Source of the DNA: Neorhizobium galegae bv. officinalis
GTDB lineage: Bacteria > Pseudomonadota > Alphaproteobacteria > Rhizobiales > Rhizobiaceae
Direction of reading: 5' to 3'
NCBI GenBank assembly: GCA_000985875.1
Contig: CCRI01000005.1
Coordinates: 124,001-188,000, forward strand
Length of the DNA stretch: 64,000 nucleotides
Made by a program: the position numbers and the translations under genes. The notes under the pieces are model-generated. The model was not told where the DNA came from and did not search any database. It was given only the letters and a program-made list of their open reading frames with translations. Positions 8,003 through 16,369 of the stretch are shown in pieces (the first letter of the stretch is position 1; each line of letters starts with the position of its first letter).

Positions 8003-8776
8003 ATGACAGAACAGCGTCCCGCTTTTACCGCATTCCGTGAACGACTGCTGACACGCCAGCGGATGCTCGGCACGTTCCTCAAGCTTCCCACGACGCAGGT
8101 GGTCGAGATATTGGGGGCGATCGGCTACGATTTCGTGGTCATCGACCAGGAGCATGCCGCGCTCGGCCGCGACATAACCGACCTGATGATCCTTGCCGCT
8201 CGTGCATCGAATATCGCGCCCGTCGTGCGCATCGCCGAATTCAGTGAAGCAAACATCCTGTCGGCGCTCGATTCGGGCGCGATGGGGATCATGGTCCCGC
8301 ATGTAAGCACGGTCGAAAAGGCTCGGGCAATCGCACGCAGCTGCCGGTATGCGGGAGGCAGCCGAGGTTTTGCCGGACTGACACGCGCCAGCAATTGGGG
8401 ACGTATTGACGCGGAGCATCATATGTCGCTGCAGGACAGCCGGGTCGCCTGCATCGCCATGATCGAGGATTTCGAAGCCGTTGACCTGACGGCGGATATT
8501 GCCAGGGTAGATGGCATAGACGCATTGTTCATCGGCCGGGGAGATCTGACGGCAGCACACCGAGGCGATCCGCATGCCGGCGCCAAGGTGGCGGAACTAA
8601 GCAGGCAGATCGCGGCGGCGGCACGAGCGGCCGATATTCCGCTCATGATGTTGCCGACCAGCAAGGCCGACTTCGATTTTGCGGCCGAACTCGGCGCGCG
8701 CGCGATGCTGGTGTCGAGCGACCATGGCTTCATCCGATCGGCCGCCGCCGCGGCTCTCAGGGAATATTCGGCTTAA
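8003..8776 (+). CDS. HpcH/HpaI family aldolase (class II, pyruvate-type)
   Basis: This 257-residue protein matches the length of HpaI-type 2,4-dihydroxyhept-2-enedioate aldolases and 2-keto-3-deoxy sugar-acid aldolases. The metal and base residues of the family are visible: FVVIDQEHAALG (E50, H51), VPHVSTVEKA, and ACIAMIEDFEAV with the metal-binding glutamate. It splits a 4-hydroxy-2-oxo acid into pyruvate (or oxaloacetate) and an aldehyde. It heads the plus-strand unit with the SDR gene 33 bp downstream. The actual substrate is not known. Confidence 0.9.
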   Translation: MTEQRPAFTAFRERLLTRQRMLGTFLKLPTTQVVEILGAIGYDFVVIDQEHAALGRDITDLMILAARASNIAPVVRIAEFSEANILSALDSGAMGIMVPHVSTVEKARAIARSCRYAGGSRGFAGLTRASNWGRIDAEHHMSLQDSRVACIAMIEDFEAVDLTADIARVDGIDALFIGRGDLTAAHRGDPHAGAKVAELSRQIAAAARAADIPLMMLPTSKADFDFAAELGARAMLVSSDHGFIRSAAAAALREYSA

Positions 8777-8809
8777 ATTCATTGTCGGCAGGTCTTTTGG
8801 GGAGAAAAA

Positions 8810-9571
8810 ATGCCACTGATCGAAGTTCCGGAACTGGCCGTTCCAAGAGTTGCGCTCGTGACCGGCGGAAACAGCGGGATCGGGCGCGCCATCGCCGCTC
8901 GGCTCGCCCGGATGGGCACCACCATCGTCGTCGGCTACAACAGCCGCCCGGAGATCGCCGCTGACGTCGTCCAAAGCCTTTATGGCAGCGGCCACATGGC
9001 CCTGCGCATCGCGATCGATGATCCGGCATCCGTCGCGGAGGCAGCCGTTGCCGTCGGTGAAAAATTCGGTAGCCTCGATGCCCTGGTCAACTGCGGGGGT
9101 GCGACGACCCCGGTCGCGGCAAATGATCTCGACGCACTCACCGACGACATATTCGATCGCGCCGTAGCGATAAACCTCAGAGGCCCCTTCGCGATGGTTC
9201 GAGCGTTCCGCCCGATGCTGGAGCAAGGCCACAACGCCGCCGTTGTCAATATCTCCTCTATTGCCGCCCGGACCGGCGTGGGAAGCAGCTTGGCCTATAT
9301 TGCGGCGAAGGGCGGATTGGATGCGCTCACAATTGCGCTTGCCAAGGTGCTGGCGCCCAAAGTTCGCGTTTTCTCCGTTTCGCCCGCCGGGGTGGATACG
9401 GATTTCGTTCCTCACCGTACCCGGGATCAGCTGCAAAAAGTCGCAGAACGACTTCCTCTTGCCAGGATCACCGCTCCCGACGATGTCGCGCGGGCAGTGA
9501 CAGCCTGCATCGTCAACCTCACCAGTTCGACAGGGATCGTCATACCGGTCGACGAAGGCCGCCATCTCTAG
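8810..9571 (+). CDS. short-chain dehydrogenase/reductase (SDR)
   Basis: This 253-residue classical SDR has a cofactor loop TGGNSGIG at residues 18-25, a catalytic serine S150 in NISS and the YxxxK pair Y163/K167 in YIAAK. A GGGGAG ribosome site precedes the ATG. Classical SDRs oxidise or reduce a hydroxyl/keto group with NAD(P)H. Lying 33 bp after the aldolase gene, it probably acts on a hydroxy acid that feeds the aldolase, or on its aldehyde product. Confidence 0.92.
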   Translation: MPLIEVPELAVPRVALVTGGNSGIGRAIAARLARMGTTIVVGYNSRPEIAADVVQSLYGSGHMALRIAIDDPASVAEAAVAVGEKFGSLDALVNCGGATTPVAANDLDALTDDIFDRAVAINLRGPFAMVRAFRPMLEQGHNAAVVNISSIAARTGVGSSLAYIAAKGGLDALTIALAKVLAPKVRVFSVSPAGVDTDFVPHRTRDQLQKVAERLPLARITAPDDVARAVTACIVNLTSSTGIVIPVDEGRHL

Positions 9572-9598
9572 CCGCTGAAGCCGCAGATTTTCAAAAGC

Positions 9599-9620
9599 GG
9601 TGGCGCCTTCCGGCGCTGCC
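9599..9620 (+). terminator. possible terminator hairpin after the SDR gene
   Basis: GGTGGCGCC-TTCC-GGCGCTGCC forms a nine-pair stem with two G-U pairs and a four-base loop, 27 bp after the SDR stop. No T-run follows. It lies before the promoter-like sequence of the TctB gene, so it may end the aldolase-SDR transcript. Confidence 0.4.
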
Positions 9621-9676
9621 TTCCCGCTGCTTCTGCAGGATGGTCAATCGTCTGGCGAAACAGATTGTCTGTGACA

Positions 9677-9755
9677 TTGCCAGCGTGAGCCGGCTTTGTA
9701 TTGTGAATGTTGCGATCTGGCGAGGGGTATTGGTCCGCTTGTTGGACAGACCAAT
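9677..9755 (+). promoter_or_regulatory. promoter and leader inverted repeat upstream of tctB-type gene
   Basis: TTGCCA (9677-9682), 16 bp, then TATTGT (9699-9704) form a moderate sigma70-like promoter. Downstream, ATTGGTC (9729-9735) and GACCAAT (9749-9755) form a seven-base inverted repeat with inner GTCC/GGAC pairing. It is either an operator just after the start site or a leader hairpin. Apart from this, the 235-bp space between the SDR and TctB genes appears empty. Confidence 0.45.
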
Positions 9756-9806
9756 GAGCGCGCATTATTGCAAATCGCACGAACAACTTTGGGATGGGAG
9801 CCTCGG

Positions 9807-10268
9807 ATGAAGCTGAGCCAAGACGTTCTACTGGGACTCTTTTTCGTTGTTTTTGGCGTCGTGTCCGTTTCAGTTGCGATGAGTTACCCATTCGGCACCT
9901 CAGGTCGGATGGGGCCGGGTTATTTTCCTGTCATCATTTCGAGCTTGCTGGTGTTGACGGGCCTCCTCGTCCTCTTTCGTTCGCAGTTCGCACAGCCGGA
10001 AATTCTGCCCGCCATCCGGTGGAAGCCGCTCTTGTTGATCCCCGGCGCCGTCGTGATTTTCGGGCTGGCGGTCGAGACACTGGGGTTGCCGCTGGCCGTT
10101 CTCCTGCTGACGATCTTGACCGCGGCGACGAGCATCAAATTTCACATCGAATGGAAGACCGCCGCAGGCTCTCTCGCCTTTGCCGCGCTCTGCTCCGTCG
10201 TCTTCATCGAACTCCTCGGCCTGCCCATCCCCATCGTGGGAAGCTGGCTACGGGTTCCCGGTTTCTAA
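9807..10268 (+). CDS. tripartite tricarboxylate transporter small membrane subunit, TctB type
   Basis: This 153-residue protein has about four to five hydrophobic helices and the TctB N-terminal block (GRMGPGYFPVIIS) that follows the first helix. The ATG at 9807 has GGGAG six bases upstream and is preferred over a longer upstream frame. TctB partners TctA in the inner membrane for proton- or sodium-coupled uptake of carboxylates delivered by TctC. It is followed 18 bp later by the tctA-type gene. Confidence 0.9.
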   Translation: MKLSQDVLLGLFFVVFGVVSVSVAMSYPFGTSGRMGPGYFPVIISSLLVLTGLLVLFRSQFAQPEILPAIRWKPLLLIPGAVVIFGLAVETLGLPLAVLLLTILTAATSIKFHIEWKTAAGSLAFAALCSVVFIELLGLPIPIVGSWLRVPGF

Positions 10269-10286
10269 CCGCTTTGCAGGATTGAC

Positions 10287-11792
10287 ATGGACATTTTCAA
10301 TGGACTTCTCCTGGGGTTTTCGACGGCAACGACGCTGTCCAACTTCGCCTATTGTTTTGCGGGAGTGCTTCTTGGCACCGCGGTGGGTGTCCTGCCCGGC
10401 CTCGGACCGATCGCGACCATTTCCATGCTCCTGCCGTTCACGTTCGGTCTGCCGGTCGACACGGCGCTGATCATGCTGGCGGGCATCTTCTACGGATCGC
10501 AGTATGGAGGCTCGACGACCGCGATCCTGATGAATCTTCCCGGAGAGGCTTCATCCGTCGTCACCACGCTCGACGGGCACCAGATGGCAAAGCAGGGCAA
10601 AGCCGGGCGCGCGCTGGCGGCCGCCGCCATCGGCAGCTTCTTCGCCGGCACGGTGGGAACGCTTTTCATCGTGATCGCAGCGCCACTGCTGGCAAGCCTT
10701 GCCCTCACCTTCGGGCCTGCCGAATATTTCTCGCTGATCATGCTCGGCCTCATCACCTCGATGGTGCTGACCAGCGGGTCGCTGCTGACGGCCTTCGGCA
10801 TGGCGCTGTTCGGCATCATCCTCGGAATGATCGGAACCGACATCAATTCAGGGGCCGCACGGTTTACATTCGGCTCGCCCTACCTGCTCGACGGGCTGGA
10901 TTTCGTCGTTGTCGCCACCGGCATATTCGGTCTGGGCGACGTCCTCATGAACCTGGAAAACGAGCGTTTGCGGGTGGTCGGGGTCGCGCCCGTCAGCAGC
11001 CTGTTTCCGACGGCCGAGGACTGGCGCCGGATGTCCGCGCCGATCCTGCGCGGCACCGGTATCGGGGTCCTGCTCGGAGTGTTGCCGGGCGCCGGCGTCC
11101 TGCTCGCGTCTTTCTCGGCATATGCCCTGGAGAAAAAGATATCGAAGCATCCCGAGGAATTCGGCAAGGGTGCGATCGAGGGGGTAGCGGCACCTGAGGC
11201 CGCGAACAACGCCGCTGCGCAAACCTGCTTCATACCGATGCTGACGCTCGGCCTGCCGGGAACCGCGACCATGGCTCTGATGATCGGAGCGCTGGTCGTG
11301 CAGGGTGTCCAGCCCGGGCCGGAAATCCTGTCTCAGCAGCCTGCCCTGTTCTGGGGCCTGGTCGTGTCGATGTGGATTGGCAACCTGATGTTGCTTTTCC
11401 TGAACCTGCCGCTCGTGGGCATGTGGGCAAAGCTGATTTCGGTGCCATACCATTTTCTGTTCCCGACGATCTGCGTCTTCATGGCCATCGGCGTCTACAG
11501 CATCAACAACAGCGTTTTCGACGTGTACATGATGGCGCTGTTCGGCGTGCTCGGATATTTCTTCAAGCGGATGGGAGCAGAGCCCGCGCCGCTCATCCTG
11601 GCCATGATCCTTGGTCCCATGGCGGAAGAATATCTGCGCCGGACGCTGCTGATCTCTCACGGAGATGCAAGCGTCTTTTTCACGAGCCCCCTCAGTCTCG
11701 GAACATTGGTCGTCGCCGCCCTGCTACTCCTGTCGATCGTGTCGCCGCGCTTTCGCAAAGTGCGCGAGGAAGGGCTGCAGGAAGTCGACTGA
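10287..11792 (+). CDS. tripartite tricarboxylate transporter large permease, TctA type
   Basis: This 501-residue integral membrane protein has about eleven to twelve helices and both inverted-repeat TctA signatures: [17 protein letters not shown] in the first half and [17 protein letters not shown] in the second. The length is standard. It forms the transport channel and works with the TctB gene just upstream and a TctC-type binding protein encoded two genes downstream. The intervening NTF2-like gene is unusual for this operon type. Confidence 0.95.
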   Translation: MDIFNGLLLGFSTATTLSNFAYCFAGVLLGTAVGVLPGLGPIATISMLLPFTFGLPVDTALIMLAGIFYGSQYGGSTTAILMNLPGEASSVVTTLDGHQMAKQGKAGRALAAAAIGSFFAGTVGTLFIVIAAPLLASLALTFGPAEYFSLIMLGLITSMVLTSGSLLTAFGMALFGIILGMIGTDINSGAARFTFGSPYLLDGLDFVVVATGIFGLGDVLMNLENERLRVVGVAPVSSLFPTAEDWRRMSAPILRGTGIGVLLGVLPGAGVLLASFSAYALEKKISKHPEEFGKGAIEGVAAPEAANNAAAQTCFIPMLTLGLPGTATMALMIGALVVQGVQPGPEILSQQPALFWGLVVSMWIGNLMLLFLNLPLVGMWAKLISVPYHFLFPTICVFMAIGVYSINNSVFDVYMMALFGVLGYFFKRMGAEPAPLILAMILGPMAEEYLRRTLLISHGDASVFFTSPLSLGTLVVAALLLLSIVSPRFRKVREEGLQEVD

Positions 11793-11840
11793 TCGGCACA
11801 GCTCGGAATCCATATACGCACCAACCTTGAGGAGACCCTT

Positions 11841-12464
11841 ATGCAGCAGGACGACGGCACGCGCCTAAAGGCCCTTCTAGACCGCGAAGAACTCTTCGAT
11901 CTCGTACGCCGCGAACGCTTTGCCCGTGACCAGCGCCGTTTTGACGTGATGAGCGCATGCTTCCACCGCGACGCCTATGTCCGGACGAGCTGGTACGAGG
12001 GACGCGGCGGTCAGGCCTATGTGGACGCGACGCGCGAGTGGATGAAGGCGACCGGCAACAGCAAACACTGGGTCTTTCCCGCCTTTGCGCAAGTGACCGG
12101 GGACCGGGCAACGGTCGAAAGTCCGGCGATGATCTTCAACCGCGCGAGGCCTGATGGCGTCGAGATCGACCTTCACGTCTTCTGCCGGTTCTTCTCCCGC
12201 GCCGTGCGGGAGGCCGGGACCTGGAAGCTCCTCACCTTCGAGGTCCTGTTCGAAAGGGATATCGCCAAGCCCGTCAACCCGGCGGAGAGACTTCCCATCG
12301 ACTGGTCGGTCCTGTCAACGATGCGCCCCTCCTACAAATTTCTGGCATATATCCAGCACACGCGCGGGGTGACGGTAAAACCCGATCTGCTGGGCGACGA
12401 TCAGCCGGAGCAACTCGGCGCTTTTCACGAAGGCGAGGAACGCTGGCTTGCCGGCACGGAATGA
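11841..12464 (+). CDS. NTF2-like/SnoaL-fold protein
   Basis: This 207-residue protein has an NTF2-like cone fold over about residues 10-150 (RERFARDQRRFDVMSACFHRDAYVR; GTWKLLTFEVLFERD). The fold is used by small dehydratases, isomerases, ring-hydroxylating dioxygenase beta subunits and ligand carriers. A C-terminal tail of about 50 residues is not typical and has no recognised motif. GAGGAG precedes the ATG. It lies between the tctA-type and tctC-type genes, so it probably acts on the imported compound. No catalytic pair can be assigned with confidence. Confidence 0.8.
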   Translation: MQQDDGTRLKALLDREELFDLVRRERFARDQRRFDVMSACFHRDAYVRTSWYEGRGGQAYVDATREWMKATGNSKHWVFPAFAQVTGDRATVESPAMIFNRARPDGVEIDLHVFCRFFSRAVREAGTWKLLTFEVLFERDIAKPVNPAERLPIDWSVLSTMRPSYKFLAYIQHTRGVTVKPDLLGDDQPEQLGAFHEGEERWLAGTE

Positions 12465-12490
12465 CGGCCATCAAGGCTTGCTATCGAGCG

Positions 12491-12515
12491 GACCATTCCA
12501 AGCAGCGGAATGGTC
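12491..12515 (+). repeat. perfect nine-base inverted repeat upstream of tctC-type gene
   Basis: GACCATTCC (12491-12499), a seven-base loop and GGAATGGTC (12507-12515) form a perfect stem in the 134-bp gap before the binding-protein gene. It could be a terminator for the upstream genes, an mRNA-processing hairpin or an operator. No T-run follows. Confidence 0.5.
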
Positions 12516-12598
12516 TCAGTCAGAGGTTCGCGCTCGCAATCCGGCACGATAGTGTTGCGCCTATAGAACTCGATTTAACGGGTGGGAGGAGACGTGCA

Positions 12599-13573
12599 AT
12601 GAACAGGCGGGAATTTATCGTGTTGGGCGGGACAGCTGCCATGCTGGCGTCCAGAGGAATTGCGCTGGCCGACAGTTGGCCGAGCAAATCGGTGGTGGTG
12701 ATCTCGGCTTATCCTCCAGGGGGCACCAGTGACATAATTGCCCGGCTGGTGGCGGACGCCTTGACGGCCAAATACGGCCAGCAATTCGTCATCGAGAACC
12801 ACGCTGGCGCAGCCGGGGCCCTGGCCGGCGGCAGGCTCGCGCGCGCAGCAGCCGACGGCTACACAATCATGATCAGCGGCAGCGCGCCGATTGCGGCCAA
12901 CAAGGTGGTGCAAAAGAACCTTGCATACGATCCGCAGGTGGACTTCACACCGATCTCCATTGTCGCTGAAAGCCCGGCGCTGCTGAGCGCAAGCGCTTCG
13001 GCTCCGGCGAAATCCGTCCAGGAACTCATCGCCTATGCAAGGGCAAACCCTGGAAAGTTGAATATCGGAAATCCGGGAGCGGGGACCAAGGGGCACATAG
13101 CCGCTGCCATCATCGGCCAGATGGCCGGCGTGCAGATCAACCATATTCCCTACAAGGGCTCGCCGCCGCTGCTGGCCGACCTGTTGGGCGGACACATCCA
13201 CTTCGCGCTCGACGCCCCGTCCAACTATCTTCCCCATATCCGCGACGCGAAAATCCGCGGGCTTGCGGTGACCTCGGCCAAGCGAATTCCGGAGCTGCCA
13301 GAGGTGCAGACCGTCGCAGAACAGGGCCTCAACGGCTACGAACAGACCCTCTGGTTCGGCGCTGTCGGTCCAAAGGGAATGCCCAAGGAAATCGTAGCCA
13401 AGATCCATACCGCCATCAAGGAGTGGAGCGATACCCCGGCGGCACAGAAGAAATTTGCGTCGCTCGGACTGACCCCCGTCGTCAATTCGCCTGACGAAAT
13501 GGCCGGCTCGATCGAACGCGAGATCCGCTCGATCGAGCCGCTGGTCAAGGCCGGGCTTGTCGAGCCAACCTGA
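12599..13573 (+). CDS. tripartite tricarboxylate transporter substrate-binding protein, TctC/Bug family
   Basis: This is a 324-residue periplasmic binding protein. The ATG at 12599 follows GGGAGGAG and opens a twin-arginine-like signal (MNRREFIVLGGTAAML, with cleavage near ALADS). Bug-family landmarks follow in order: VVVISAYPPGGTSDIIARLVA, the VIENHAGAAGA loop and the HIPYKGSPPLLADLLGGHI block. These proteins deliver carboxylates or aromatic acids to TctAB, whose genes lie upstream. Placement after an NTF2-like gene and a hairpin suggests it may be expressed at a different level from the permeases. Confidence 0.93.
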   Translation: MNRREFIVLGGTAAMLASRGIALADSWPSKSVVVISAYPPGGTSDIIARLVADALTAKYGQQFVIENHAGAAGALAGGRLARAAADGYTIMISGSAPIAANKVVQKNLAYDPQVDFTPISIVAESPALLSASASAPAKSVQELIAYARANPGKLNIGNPGAGTKGHIAAAIIGQMAGVQINHIPYKGSPPLLADLLGGHIHFALDAPSNYLPHIRDAKIRGLAVTSAKRIPELPEVQTVAEQGLNGYEQTLWFGAVGPKGMPKEIVAKIHTAIKEWSDTPAAQKKFASLGLTPVVNSPDEMAGSIEREIRSIEPLVKAGLVEPT

Positions 13574-13607
13574 GCTGCGCATCGCAGGCGCGGTAAGGCT
13601 TTTCGGG

Positions 13608-13635
13608 GTCGCGGCCGCAATCACTCGGCCGCGAC
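13608..13635. terminator. perfect ten-base hairpin after the tctC-type gene
   Basis: GTCGCGGCCG (13608-13617), an eight-base loop and CGGCCGCGAC (13626-13635) form a perfect GC-rich stem in the 97-bp gap between the binding-protein and hydroxylase genes. No T-run follows on the plus strand. It may reduce read-through or stabilise the upstream message. Confidence 0.5.
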
Positions 13636-13670
13636 ACCTCTCGCCGGGACTCGAAGATGCTGGCATAGGG

Positions 13671-14165
13671 ATGGAATTGAACCGGATGAACGAATGCCTC
13701 ACTCTCAATGTCAATGGGCAGGCGCATGAGCTGGACGTGCCTTCGACAGCGCCGCTTCTGGACGTGCTGCGCAATCACCTCGGGCTGAAAGGCAGCCGGT
13801 ATGGCTGCGGCTTGGAGCAATGCGGCGCCTGCATGGTCCTGATCGACGGCGTTGCCGCCTATTCCTGCAGCCGGGAGATCGGCACGCTTTCCGGCTGCAC
13901 CATCACGACGGTCGAAGGCTTGGGCTCGGCGGATGCATTGCACCCGCTGCAGCAGGCATTCCTCGACGAGCAGGCGGGACAATGCGGTTACTGTCTGTCG
14001 GGCATTCTGATCGCGGCAAAGGCTTTCCTCGATCACAATCCCGACCCGACACGGGCCGACATCGCCGCCGCGCTCGACGCAAATCTCTGCCGCTGCGGTT
14101 CGCACCCGCGCATCTTGCGCGCCGTGCTCAAGGCGGCAGCCGACATGCGTGAAAAGGTAGCCTGA
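13671..14165 (+). CDS. (2Fe-2S)-binding small subunit of a molybdenum hydroxylase
   Basis: This protein of about 164 residues has two [2Fe-2S] sites. The plant-ferredoxin-type N-terminal motif is YGCGLEQCGACMV, with the fourth cysteine in YSCSRE. The C-terminal helical site has CGYCLSG and CRCGSHPRI. It passes electrons from the molybdopterin subunit encoded directly downstream (stop and start overlap as TGATG). The start is uncertain between ATG 13671 and ATG 13686; both leave the domains intact. The lack of a FAD subunit gene makes this a two-subunit enzyme like isoquinoline 1-oxidoreductase or nicotinate hydroxylase, with electrons probably going to a cytochrome or other membrane acceptor. 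Confidence 0.92.
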   Translation: MELNRMNECLTLNVNGQAHELDVPSTAPLLDVLRNHLGLKGSRYGCGLEQCGACMVLIDGVAAYSCSREIGTLSGCTITTVEGLGSADALHPLQQAFLDEQAGQCGYCLSGILIAAKAFLDHNPDPTRADIAAALDANLCRCGSHPRILRAVLKAAADMREKVA

Positions 14166-16270
14166 TGCCCGCGCTCACCTTCAGCCTCAAGGACAATCCC
14201 CGGCTCGACCGCTGGCTTCGCTTTCAGGACGACCACACGGTGCGGATCGGCACCGGCAAGGTGGAACTCGGCCAGGGCGTGCTGACGGCGCTTGCGCAGA
14301 TCGCCGCGGAGGAACTGGATCTTCGCATAGACCAAGTGCGGATGATGTCCGGCAACAGCGTCGAGGGTCCAGGCGAAGGTTATACCGCCTCAAGCTGGTC
14401 CATCGAGCATTCCGGCGCTGCGATCCGCCTCGTCGCAGCGGAAGTCCGGGCACTTGCCCTGGCGCGGGCGGCGCTGCGCTTGAATGCGGCGCCCGACGAG
14501 CTGACGGTCGCGGACGGCGCCTTCTTGAAGAACGGTGCGCCGAGCGGCATCGACTATTGGAGCATTGCTGGAGAACTCGACCTTTCCGCCGAAGCCACCG
14601 GCACGGTTGCGCCAAAACCCCAAAGCGCTCATCGCTTCGTCGGCAGATCTGTCCCACGGCTGGACCTGCCGGCAAAACTCACCGGGTCCGGCTTCCTCCA
14701 GGATATGGTGCTTCCGGGAATGCTGCACGCGCGGACATTGCGCCAGCCCGGGCCGGGCGCGGCGCTTCTGCAACTGGATGAGACGATCATCCGGCGCAGA
14801 TCGGGAGCCGACATTGGCATCGTTCGCCTCAACAATTTCGTGGCATTCGTCGGCACCGACGAGACCGCGGTCCGCGCTGCCGCCGTCGCTGCAACAGAAT
14901 GCGCCGTCTGGGATAACGCCCTCAATCTCTCCCCCGAACAGGCGACGCCCGACTGGGTCGCCTCCCAGCCCTCGGACGATCGTCTTATGGGCGATCCTCC
15001 GCCGGCGCTTTCGACGGATCGCGTCTGCGCGCGCTTCACCCGCCCGTTCCTTTCGCACGGCTCCATCGCGCCCTCCTGCGCGATCGCGCTTTACCGTGAC
15101 GGTATCCTAACCGTCTGGTCCCATGCTCAAGGCATGCACCCGCTGAGGGAGAATATCGCAAGGACGGTCGGAGTTTCTCTCGACGCAGTTGCCTGCCATC
15201 ATGTCCAGGGAGCCGGCTGCTATGGCCACAACGGTGCCGACGACGCCGCCCTCGACGCTGCCCTCGTGGCACTTGCGCTACCCGACCAGCCGATCCGCCT
15301 CATGTGGCGGCGCGAAGAGGAATTCGGCTATGAGCCGCTCTCCTCCGCCATGACCGTCACCGTCCATGCAGGACTGGATCCCGCTGGCCGGCCCGTCGAC
15401 TGGACCACCGAAATCTGGAGCGCCACCCATGGCCAGCGGCCCGGCGTCGGCGGCGCCAGCCTGCTCGCCGCCCACGCCATGAAGACGCCGCCACCTGAGC
15501 GCAAACCCTTCGACATTCCGCTTGAACGCGGCGGCGGAGCTGTCCGCAACGGCATTCCCCTTTACGACATCGGCCCGAAGCGGATCGAATTGCATCTGAT
15601 CCACGACGTGCCGGTGCGGACCTCGTCACTGCGTGGCCTCGGAGCGACGCTGAACGTCTTCGCGATCGAAGGCCTTCTCGATGATCTGGCCGCACGCGTC
15701 GGCGAAGATCCGCTTGCATACCGGCTGGCCATCCTTTCCGACCCTCGCGCCCGTCGCGTTCTCGAGAAAGTGGCCGCGATGGCGAACTGGTCGTCCCGCG
15801 ATGCGGGGGGCGGTGGAAGCGGGCTGGGTGTCGGCCTTGCCCGCTACAAGAATTCTTCCGCCTATGCGGCGGTGGTCGCCGCCGTCGACGTGGACGAGGC
15901 CGTGCGGATCACGGATGTCTGGTGCGCCGTCGATGCCGGGCTCGCCATCAATCCCGACGGAATTCTCAACCAGATCGAAGGCAATATTGTCCAGGCCATC
16001 AGCTGGACGCTGATGGAGGAGGTCCGCTTCGGTCCGAAGGGTGTCGCGACGCTCGATTGGGACAGTTATCCGGTCATCCGCTTTTCCCAGATACCCGAGA
16101 TTCGCGTCGAGCTTGTCGAGGCCAGCGAATACCCGCCGCTCGGCGTCGGGGAATGCGCAGGCGGTCCAACGGCAGCCGCCATCGGCAACGCGGTCGCCCA
16201 TGCCCTGGGCACGCGTATCCATCATATGCCGATGACCCGCGATCGGATCATGACGGCCCTGATGGCATGA
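14165..16270 (+). CDS. molybdopterin-binding large subunit of a xanthine dehydrogenase-family hydroxylase (IorB-like)
   Basis: This 701-residue catalytic subunit is close to the length of the isoquinoline 1-oxidoreductase beta type rather than the roughly 770-790 residues of CO dehydrogenase or xanthine dehydrogenase large chains. The N-terminal GTGKVELGQGVLTALAQIA block is the GQG molybdopterin-binding motif, and GVGECAGGPTAAAIGNAVA near the C-terminus carries the catalytic glutamate. Such enzymes insert oxygen from water into an N-heteroaromatic ring or aldehyde. A middle block (SSLRGLGATLNVFAIEG) is the usual segment after the substrate site. Start and stop overlap with the iron-sulfur gene. 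The substrate is unknown; a heterocyclic aromatic acid would suit the context. Confidence 0.9.
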   Translation: MPALTFSLKDNPRLDRWLRFQDDHTVRIGTGKVELGQGVLTALAQIAAEELDLRIDQVRMMSGNSVEGPGEGYTASSWSIEHSGAAIRLVAAEVRALALARAALRLNAAPDELTVADGAFLKNGAPSGIDYWSIAGELDLSAEATGTVAPKPQSAHRFVGRSVPRLDLPAKLTGSGFLQDMVLPGMLHARTLRQPGPGAALLQLDETIIRRRSGADIGIVRLNNFVAFVGTDETAVRAAAVAATECAVWDNALNLSPEQATPDWVASQPSDDRLMGDPPPALSTDRVCARFTRPFLSHGSIAPSCAIALYRDGILTVWSHAQGMHPLRENIARTVGVSLDAVACHHVQGAGCYGHNGADDAALDAALVALALPDQPIRLMWRREEEFGYEPLSSAMTVTVHAGLDPAGRPVDWTTEIWSATHGQRPGVGGASLLAAHAMKTPPPERKPFDIPLERGGGAVRNGIPLYDIGPKRIELHLIHDVPVRTSSLRGLGATLNVFAIEGLLDDLAARVGEDPLAYRLAILSDPRARRVLEKVAAMANWSSRDAGGGGSGLGVGLARYKNSSAYAAVVAAVDVDEAVRITDVWCAVDAGLAINPDGILNQIEGNIVQAISWTLMEEVRFGPKGVATLDWDSYPVIRFSQIPEIRVELVEASEYPPLGVGECAGGPTAAAIGNAVAHALGTRIHHMPMTRDRIMTALMA

Positions 16271-16369
16271 CGAGACGGCCGGCACGGCCGAGTTCGGATG
16301 GGACATCGACTTTTGAATCGCGCGTCCGGGAAAGCTTCCGCTCGCATCGAATAAGAAGGATAGTTGAGA

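Noticed and set aside
7784..8575. N-terminal extension of about 260 codons to the BKACE frame
   Set aside because: The extension is antisense to the aldolase gene and has no homology that I can see. The family starts near MANPTIIS, reached by a TTG at 7783.
16283..16297. CGGCCG-GCA-CGGCCG as a terminator after the hydroxylase large subunit
   Set aside because: The arms are self-complementary six-base palindromes common in GC-rich DNA, the loop is only three bases and no T-run follows.
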